From Stichopus chloronotus (Eukaryota; Echinodermata; Holothuroidea; Aspidochirotida; Stichopodidae), in assembly GCA_021234535.1 (NCBI GenBank), contig CM037848.1, positions 14,835,444-14,899,443 on the forward strand: a stretch of DNA of 64,000 nucleotides, read 5' to 3'. The position numbers and the translations under genes were made by a program. The notes under the pieces were generated by a model, which saw only the letters and a list, made by a program, of their open reading frames with translations, was not told the DNA's origin and did not search any database. Numbering within the stretch: position 1 is the stretch's first letter; every line of letters begins with the position of its first letter. Below are positions 56,158-64,000 of the stretch, piece after piece.

Positions 56158-58067
56158 CTGTAATGGGTAAAAACAGAAGATTCTTATATTTCATTCACCT
56201 GCAATGGATTTCGTAACTGACGTATAATTTATTAAACTGATGCAACCACTGTGAAGCCACGTTGTGGAGTCTTCGTAGTGTCGCAGGGGAAGCAAAGATC
56301 CCAATTTGAAAATGAATTAATGATTTGAATATTGAAGTTCATGTAAAGAATTCATAAAAGTGTAGAAATATACCCCGAAATATTGCTGATCCGTTAGATG
56401 ATTGATTCAGCGATGAGCCGGCATAGCTCTCGGAAATTTCTGATTCGCAGATGAATGTCTGTCTGTCTTTGCTACCGACATCCTGCCAGGTATAATTGAT
56501 GCCCGGATGTAACGTAAAATACCCAGTGGCGTCATCGAAGGAATATATTTCTTCGAAGTTAGAATAAGTCAGAGGTTGACCATTCCTCCATTTGCTGTTG
56601 ACCTCGTTGGCACCCTCTAGTCCGATCCATGGTCGGTAGTGCCGATCTGAAAATGATTCTAGATGACTCACTATCACCGTTTGCTCCTCTTCGCTTTCGA
56701 TGTATATCAAGTGACTCGATCGATTAGCGCAGTATTCATCCGCGTCAGGAAAAGCCAGATCGTGATTAGAGAGAAAGTAGCAGGAATTATTCCAGTTGAA
56801 AGAGAAGTCAGGCGGACATTCTGAGAAAGAGAAATTACACTCGTAAATTCAAGAATTCGAAAAAGAGTGACTAGTCCGTCTCCGTGATGGTGCCCGGAAT
56901 CCCCCCCCCCCAGCAAACATCCCCTGATAATTTCTCTTTCCCTTGAGGATTCGACGGGTGAGAGAGGAAATCCCCAGGTTGGGGACAGTTCGGGTGGGAA
57001 TTGTCCGAGGGAAAGTTATCCTAGGAGGAATTGTTCGCGACGAAATCTTAAGGAGGGAAATTGTCAGTTGGAAGGGAGGGGGGGGGGGGGGGGAAGTCGT
57101 CTGTTCACACTTCCGATATATAAATCGAACGTGACTGTGACGTCATTTCTACCGAATGTAAGAATAGTTGGTTGAGATTGGGTTTGTGTTTGATGGAAAA
57201 ATGCTTAAACTATGTCGTTACCCAGGCTGGCGCAGCCAGGATTGTTCAACAGAAAAGGGTTTGGGGGAAACGTGAATGATCGACTAGTTGAAGGAACATA
57301 CAAACCGATCTGGAACCAAGACCGGGGGATGTGATGTGTCCCAAATGTTACTCAGGAGGAAGTTATTTGGGGGGAAAAAGTACTTTATTAAGGCAATACC
57401 TTTCACACTAACTGGAGCACCATCATTAGTTGTGGCGTAACGTATGAGAAAATGCGGGACCAAAGTACTTGCCAGACAGGGAACTGTACTTCGCAAGTTC
57501 ATTTTCAACATAATATTAGTCAAGGGGATCTTTAAAGAGGACCAAAATGGATGGTAATTTAAGATTGACGCTCTCTTACTCTCTTAGCGCAGCTCTACCA
57601 TAAGTAGCATATAATGTAACAGAAACTTTTTGACAGAATTAATTGCCAACAACTTTACCTATCAAAGGTGATGGAGTAACAAATAAACCATCGACATCAG
57701 ACTTTAAATAAAATTTCCTTTCATTTGATACCAAAACATGACATATTTTGGGTGTAATTCACGGTCAAAGACCAGATGGTTCTTAGGACCCCCCGAAAAA
57801 TCCCCACCCCAACACATCCTTTTGTTTTTGGTGATAACTGACATGCGTATAATAATCAGTTGAAATCGGCTGCTTTGCTTTCTTATTTTACATAATGTCA
57901 GAAAATGTAGCTAAGTTTAGGATACTACACAAATGTTGAATAAAAAGAAGAACAACAAACGATACTGTCAAATACGCAGGCTCACACTCACCGTTAGACA
58001 TGATTCCTGTGCTAAAGTATACAATGAAAAGATTAAGGATAATGCAGTGGACTGGCCAGCGAGCCAT
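55892..58067 (-). CDS. Secreted C-type-lectin-like protein with PAN/apple-like C-terminus (copy 1)
   Basis: Three exons: 57992-58067 (signal peptide), 56374-56820 (lectin-like domain), 55892-56157 (C-terminal domain and TAG stop). Total is 262 residues. The start MARWPVHCIILNLFIVYFST is a typical signal peptide. The mature protein opens ECPPDFSFNWNNSCYF, the N-terminal Cys pair of long-form C-type lectin domains. It continues EYCANRSSHLIYIESEEE, then WIGLEG, then NGQPLTYSNF, and ends TFICESE. The EPN/QPD and WND motifs for Ca2+-dependent sugar binding are absent (TWQDV at the WND place), and so is the inner Cys pair of the long loop. A linker with NQS and NGS glycosylation sites follows, then a PAN/apple-like domain. 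Introns are both phase 1. Any ligand is unknown. The gene is paired with a paralogue at 61663-63892. Confidence 0.9.
56374..56820 (-). CDS. Copy 1 exon 2: C-type-lectin-like domain and linker
   Basis: Phase 1-1 exon of 447 bp, bounded by gene-sense TTTCTCAG|AATGTCCG and TTCGGG|GTATATTTC. It codes the whole lectin-like fold plus about 20 residues of Ser/Asn-rich linker (ISESYAGSSLNQSSNGSAIF). Only four Cys are present: two in the N-terminal pair and the two that close the main loop (EYC and FIC). Potential N-glycosylation sequons are NNS, NRS, NYT, NQS and NGS. Confidence 0.9.
56940..57093. repeat. G-rich tandem repeat ending in a 16-G run
   Basis: In intron 1 of lectin-like copy 1. GGGAATTGTC, GGAGGAATTGTTCG and GGAGGGAAATTGTC recur at about 22-50 bp, followed by G16 at 57078-57093. 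A C11 run lies nearby at 56901-56911. Confidence 0.65.
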
Positions 58068-61000
58068 CTGTGATTGGAGAACAAGAAAGGAGGAACAGTT
58101 ACTTAAAAACAAGGCAAAAATGTCGGTAAATAATGCATTGGACTGGAAGAAAAAATTCCCTTGGTGTCGCATGTTAATATCAATCTCTGATGACCCGCTA
58201 TAGGCCAAGGTGACAAAATTCTGGCCTATCATGAAGCTCATCATAGTAGGTCCGCTCGTACAGATTTCGAACTAGAAAATAGTTAATAGTTTTACTAAAA
58301 AAGTAAAAGTTAGCAGAGACACCTATCCTCTCAGACACGGGGAGCCCTAGTTTATTCTCACCCAGTTTTACCTTGAAATTTCTCAAATACTCCTAATTTC
58401 TCAGTCGTTCTGAGTTTTGGTGTCGTTCGCGTGCCATATTGAAAGGAAAATTATTTAAATGAGAAATTGAACAGTTCACTGATCTCATCTCAAACACTTC
58501 CGATCTCCAGAGCAAGGTCAACTTTTCCTTTGAGTGTACATCATGTTGTATGTAAGAAATAAACTTTATGTATTAAGAAATCAATTGCGAAGTAAGAAAT
58601 AAATACTTTTCACATTAAGATATAACTGAGTCCTTTTCATAGGTATCGCTCATTAAATGCGTATGATATCAACGACAAAAAAAATGACATTACTTGTTTC
58701 TCCTTACCATGCATAGGATAAGCTGCCAATTCCTTTCCTCGGGAAAATTCGATTTCACTTTGATATACAATATTAAATAGTTGTGAATCCGTGACGGTAA
58801 ATCTTGATTATGATAAGAGAAAATAAGCTTTCCCCTGTTTTATCTAGCAACAAGTATTAATCACTTCAGATCGATAAGCTTGATTCGATACTAGTTTCTT
58901 TGATAAGAATATAAATAAAATCTATCTACGGCAAAAGCTTCTTTGGCTTCATTCTTTGTCCGAGTGTGTTAAGGTTTCTTCTACGGCTAATCAATTAGAG
59001 AACAGTTGTAGGAAAAACTTCGAATAGAAGAAAAGATGTTTGTATCTACTTTCCTCTGAATCGACCAACTTCATTGTTTGTTCAAGAAAAGGAAATATGG
59101 AACCAACACAAATGAAGCAAATGCAGAGAATAAAACATCTGAAAGCGAAAAGCTACAACAAACAACTTTACATCAATAAAAACGGTTTGGGTCTGTGTGA
59201 CTTTAGAGGATGAAGTTGTAAGTTACAAGCTTCTGCTTTAATACTGTGTACTTTTTCGGAGCTATGACCTGATGGTCGTTGTGCCATACTTGGATGTTCA
59301 TCTTCTTCAATCATGGAGACCTCCGCAATGTTTTGCTGCGGTAGTAATTTCTGAGTAAGGATCCATCTGCGCAGAGCGTGACGACAGCAAAGTTAATATC
59401 CATTATACAAAACATAGATTTATGTTCAATGAAAAAGAAAAGGGACATACGTAGCATCAAGAAATCACTGCATTTTTACCTTCACACACAGTCTCTCTTA
59501 AGTTCATATCGTAGACATAAATATACCTCAACTCCCTGAAAATTGTGTAACTGTGCCTTTGTTACCGCACTTTCAGGGACTGACTGGAGTTTTCATTTGG
59601 CAATAGATTTCACTCTCAAGAACCGCTCTAACTGATACGCACTGCTGTCTAAAGATTGGAGCATCTTAAGTTCAATGAGAGAATGATTGAGGGTCAAGAA
59701 TTTGAATGTTTATACAATTCCGAGAATCTACCGAAAGTGGCCACATTCTCTATTAGAAACCTTAACGCAATGAATGGGCAACTCAAGTTCTTGGATTTAG
59801 CTTAAATTCTAAAGAAACGTCTCTAAATTTTACATAAAATGATGTTTCTCGGGTTCACACACACACACATCTGTCTTAACACCAAAGTAGGCCATGCTTT
59901 GTTTTTATTTTATCCTGTCACCCTCTTTTAATCAAATCACAGAGAGTGATGACTCCAGAGGAAGAGAGGGTGTTAAATAAATCAATAAATAAATAAAAAA
60001 AAACCCATGATAGTGTGGATTTAATTGATGTTCGAGCAAATTGTTCCAACTTATCGATGAAAGTAAAGTCAATGTGTTGCTTTTCTTCACATACCGTACT
60101 TTGTATTTTTAACGTTTGCAATTTTAATACAAATAAAGATATACAGAAAAATACAGTGTCTTAACATCTTTTGTAAGAAAGATAATGAATTTATTCGTGC
60201 CTAGTTTCTTTTATATTTCAAAAATTCATCGTTCCCTTTCATTTAAGTCAAATGAACCGATCAAAACATACTTTTAGGTTAAAAAGTAATCGGTTACGCA
60301 TTTCCAAAGTAGATTTTGAAATGAGTCATAAAGAGAGCATATCGGTGTTAATTTGTTTCACACACTTTTAAATAAATTAAATTTACTTCACTTCCTCGCA
60401 CATTAATGAAAAAAAAACACATTTCTTAAAGACCCATCCGTTTGATGGTTCACATTCCACCTTAATAAAGTTAAAGTCACCTTCCTGGTGTAACCTATTT
60501 TTGAATTTCGAAAACTTCTATCGTTGACACGGATGCATACTGTAACACTGTTACTGACTCACTGACTTTGATACCTTTGACACATTGTCTTCACTCATAA
60601 TGCCTCATTATGGTCTCGACTTTTCAACATAAAATAATTATCTATTTCAATATTTTCAGCATGTATCATACAGCGTGGCTTCGCTTCCCCATGGCAAAGT
60701 ATCTCTTTTCACTCAAAATTAATAAACTGAAATGTCACGTTTATCGCAGATTTGTGGATTCTACTGAGTAATAACAACCGCTCGGTTATTTAGCAACTGT
60801 CTCGCAGTAGCACTATGAACATGATCACGTGATCGCATGATAATATATTTAGAAGACATACTACTTTATACTGAAAGCTGTAATTAAGACCCCCAAAGGT
60901 ATTGATGTAATTTGTGTTAATGTATATAAATGATTCTTATGTGCAATTGTTCTTTTAACTTTCACATTGGAAACCTCCAACACTGAGTGATATGGAAGTT

Positions 61001-61662
61001 TGGTATGCAGTTGCAGGGTTTATTCGTACAGGTATCCCGTCTTGACGTCTTCATCTAAAGTAGATGGTTTTGCGACCACCAATTGTAATATTCATATTGA
61101 ACCACTTGCTGCGATCTGTTTTTTTTTTCACGTTTTATCCTTAAGGCTATCAAAGAAATCGACCAAGTGAGTCCAAGATTTAAGCATTTTACATGAACGC
61201 AATAGGCTAGGATTCCTTAATCCAAGTAATATATATAGGCAGTGATGACATGTAGACATGTAATCACACCGTAGCCAAGGCAAAATCTTACTTTTATTGA
61301 GCAAAAGTATGCATTAAATCTTAATACCGAGTTTATTGATAACAAATAGCATGATATACAAGCAGGGAAAGACAACTTCCATAGCAACGGAAAAACAAAC
61401 GTTCATAGTAGCTTAACTACAAAGTCATTCACGGTTTGAATATTTAAGCGGAATATCCTAAATGTAACAAACTTCTAAAACAAAAAGACTGTTTAATGCA
61501 TGTTTTCCTTCATGATTTTTTTCTTTGATACATAAAAGAAAGCTCGAAGTATTTTCTTCCACTTTCACGCAGAGGAGTCGAACGCACAACCTACCCGTTT
61601 CATAAAATTTATTGAGTTGTATTCCATTACACAGAAAAATGAAGTAACAGCCTATTCCTACG
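58068..61662. other. Intergenic region between the two lectin-like genes
   Basis: About 3.6 kb. It is AT-rich, with short microsatellites such as (CA)n near 59860 and (AAAT)n near 59975-60003. I looked for a third lectin-like or PAN-like exon on both strands and did not find one. Confidence 0.55.
61608..61613 (-). terminator. Polyadenylation signal of lectin-like copy 2
   Basis: Minus-strand AATAAA lies about 50 bp after the stop codon of copy 2. Confidence 0.6.
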
Positions 61663-61916
61663 TCATTCCTGAATGACGTAAAAATCGAATCCTCCGCCTC
61701 CTCCAAGCGCAGTACAGTTGTCGGTTTGGTTCATTCCATTCTGCAATAGGTAACAGTTGTTGTCATAGACGTCGAACATGAATGAGTAGCACAATATGTT
61801 CTCTGTACAAAGACTACTGCATGTCATTCTTCCGAGTGTATTGTTTATCACATTCAGAACGCACATTTGGACGAAAACCTCCAAGTCTGTCTTTTGAAAC
61901 GTGGCATAAAGTCTTC
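61663..61916 (-). CDS. Copy 2 exon 3: PAN/apple-like C-terminal domain
   Basis: Codes GRLYATFQKTDLEVFVQMCV, then VINNTLGRMTCSSLCTENIL, NNCYLLQNGMNQTDNC and a Gly run (GGGGGF) before the stop. Cys positions match copy 1, with one extra Cys near the start. VINNTLGRMTC and SLCTENILC are identical in both copies, marking the most constrained part. Confidence 0.8.
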
Positions 61917-63892
61917 CTGTGATGTGTACATCAGACGAAAATAAGATATGAAAATAACAGAGAAGATGAAAGAGACACTAAGCGAATTTTCCTTTAAATT
62001 TCCTTAAGTAAGCATAAAGCGATCGAACTCCCAAGTATTTACAATGCATAAGCTACATAGTAGCTTATTGATCTAGGCATTTTGAAGTTGTACATTAGAA
62101 GTCACTCATAAAATCTACTGCTTTACTTTGTGATTTTCATGATATACATTTACACACATAAAAAAAACCCAGATTGGTTGATAGTTGATCAATATATACT
62201 CTCTCAAAACACTCTAAAAATGTTGTTTTCATATGCCTCGTTGCAAACTGGTGAATTATATTACATGTAGGTTGGTTGCAAAGTACCCATTGAACCCAAG
62301 AAGTAAAATGTTTTGCCAACTTGGGTATTTTGTATCTCGGGACAGTTTGTAACGAGCAATATGCGTAACCAATTAGTGCGTTAAAGTACTCAACTGTTTT
62401 TACAGTGTTATATTCTTTTGTTCTGTACATCGTATATATTTCGCATCTCATCTGAAGATAGATAGATTGATTGATTGGGTAAATATACGCTCGACTTTTT
62501 TGTGTGTACGGTATTTAGTATGGAAACCTTCACCAATATAGCCACTGCAACGTAAGTGTAAACAATGGGTTTGTTGTTAGCACGGGAAGCATATGTCTGC
62601 ATCGCTATACCATTGCTATACTTCAAATACAGCAAATTTAGTAGGTGATTGTTAAATCGTCTGTCCATCAACATAGAGAAGTGTAAAGTAATACAGTTTG
62701 AAATATCTAAGAAATATCTACCAGCTGATTTCGTAATTTTCCTCTCTGATTCACAGATGAAAGACCTGTTGTATGTTCCGTAAAAATCATGCCAAGCATA
62801 GTCCAGCTCGGGGCTTAATCTGAACCTTCCGGTACCATCGTCAAAGGAAGTATCTCCATCAAAGTTAGAATAAGTCAGAGGCTGACCGTTCATCCAGGTG
62901 CTATCCATCTCGCTGTAGCCCTGTAGCCCGATCCAGGGTTCGTAGACCCTTCCCTCCAATGACTTTAGGTAACTCACTATGAACGTTTGTTCCTCCTCGC
63001 TTTCGATGTATATCAAATGACTAGACCGGTTAGTGCAGTATTCATCCGCGTCGAGAAAAGTCGAATTGTGATCAGAGAGAAAGTAGCAGGAATTATTCCA
63101 GACGAAAGAAGAGTCAGGCGGACATTCTGATAAAGAGAGAGTACACTATGTAGGCTATTTTAAGAAGGGAAAAGATTATTACTTATTTATGGGAGTTCGA
63201 TGCAAGGAATTTAATTAACATATCAACCAGTGACATTGTCTTTCTAATATCGTCAGTGACTTCATTATTTTATTGTGGAGTACAACCAAGTGCATCTATA
63301 CTGTTAAATAATAACGAAAATCAGACGTTAGTGTAATTGTTCACTCTTCGTAGTGCACTTTCGAAAATGTTGACTTAAAATTTAGTACAGGGTGGACAGT
63401 TATCTGCAGATGAAGATAAAAACTTCTGTAATTTTCTTTCTGAAACAGCACAGTGCATTACTTTGGTCTAAGTTAATTTGGACCCATCAGTGTAGTGGTG
63501 TTCAATGTATCTGTTAGTAACGTCATTCTATAAGGGTGAAATACAAACCCTTCAGTGTCTGATGGCTGATGCATGAAACCGCTTTCCTGAAAAACGATGC
63601 TTGCTCTATGTAAACAGCTATCCAAAGAATGACGGAACTTTCAGTATATTTTGGGTGATTTCAGAAAACTTTTTCGAAACTTCTGGAAAGTCTAGTATGC
63701 TATCACTTTTAGAGATATTTTAGACAAACAAAATGATTGCAAGAACGTTGTTAATATTGAAGGTGGCTTTCTTGAAAAATTTAGGTTGAATGACTTGAAA
63801 ACTCTGTAAAACTCACCGATGTCGGAGACTCCTGTGCTCGTACATCCAATGGCAACGATGAGAAAACTGCAGTAAACTATCCACGACGCCAT
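61663..63892 (-). CDS. Secreted C-type-lectin-like protein with PAN/apple-like C-terminus (copy 2)
   Basis: Three exons: 63817-63892 (signal peptide), 62722-63126 (lectin-like domain), 61663-61916 (C-terminal domain and TGA stop). Total is 244 residues. The start MASWIVYCSFLIVAIGCTST is a signal peptide; the first exon is 76 bp, the same as copy 1. The mature part opens ECPPDSSFVWNNSCYF, continues EYCTNRSSHLIYIESEEE, WIGLQG, NGQPLTYSNF, and ends RSFICESE. As in copy 1, EPN/QPD and WND are missing (AWHDF at that place) and the inner loop Cys pair is absent. The linker is shorter than in copy 1. By eye the lectin-like domains are about two-thirds identical, so this is a tandem duplicate that has had time to diverge. 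Ligand unknown. Confidence 0.9.
62722..63126 (-). CDS. Copy 2 exon 2: C-type-lectin-like domain
   Basis: Phase 1-1 exon of 405 bp, bounded by gene-sense TTTATCAG|AATGTCCG and TCAGCTG|GTAGATATTTC. The open frame continues past this donor for a while, but only splicing here joins the conserved C-terminal exon in the phase used by copy 1. The 3' part (SERKITKSAG) is about 14 residues shorter than in copy 1. Confidence 0.88.
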
Positions 63893-64000
63893 CTAGAGAA
63901 GATGAAACTGAAGGGTAAACAACGATAGGATCCGTTGTTGCAGTGTGTATAAATTTTTCTCAACAATATCTTGCCAAAACATAAAGGACTTATATTCAGA

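Noticed and set aside
62408..62721. Long read-through of the lectin-like exon of copy 2 (202-codon frame)
   Set aside because: Sequence after SERKITKSAG is not lectin-like, and a GT donor there joins the conserved C-terminal exon in phase 1. The rest is intron.

Overview
The window is animal nuclear DNA: AT-rich, with short exons separated by long introns that follow the GT-AG rule, dispersed and tandem repeats, and degraded retroelements. Protein content (an NBEAL-family BEACH protein, JMJD4, and a tandem pair of secreted C-type-lectin-like genes) together with the repeat style suggests a marine invertebrate deuterostome, most likely an echinoderm. That placement is an inference. No bacterial operon, CRISPR array, rRNA gene or convincing tRNA is visible.

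Layout. (1) Positions 1-44014, minus strand: one very large neurobeachin-like gene. I read 41 complete coding exons plus the first 6 bases of a 42nd at the left edge. Every junction keeps the reading frame, giving about 2,140 residues from the start Met to just after the BEACH domain. The C-terminal WD40 repeats must lie to the left of the window. (2) 44015-47165: intergenic, with a degenerate tandem repeat array at 46290-46985. (3) 47166-53214, plus strand: JMJD4, six coding exons, about 537 residues, with a complete JmjC active site and a polyadenylation signal. NBEAL and JMJD4 are head to head, about 3.1 kb apart. (4) 53250-55891: intergenic with no supported gene. (5) 55892-58067 and (6) 61663-63892, minus strand: two paralogous three-exon genes. 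Each has a 76-bp signal-peptide exon, a C-type-lectin-like domain exon and a C-terminal Cys-rich PAN/apple-like exon, with identical intron phases. They look like a tandem duplication, and the cluster may continue outside the window.

How the genes relate. NBEAL (vesicle and granule trafficking scaffold) and JMJD4 (Fe(II)/2-oxoglutarate lysyl hydroxylase acting on a translation release factor) are conserved housekeeping-type genes with no obvious shared pathway; their divergent arrangement may or may not reflect shared upstream DNA. The lectin pair is a lineage-specific secreted recognition module. Its fold has lost both the canonical Ca2+/sugar motif and the inner disulfide cysteines, and it is coupled to a PAN/apple-like tail. 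It is the least conventional coding content here.

Non-coding structure includes two MITE-like elements, two non-LTR reverse-transcriptase 3' remnants, several minisatellites, a 51-bp duplication that copies a splice donor, a roughly 7-kb zone rich in TACTGTA/TACAGTA words, and G-rich repeats with poly-G runs. Exon boundaries were set by eye from splice consensus, reading frame and family similarity, without transcript evidence.
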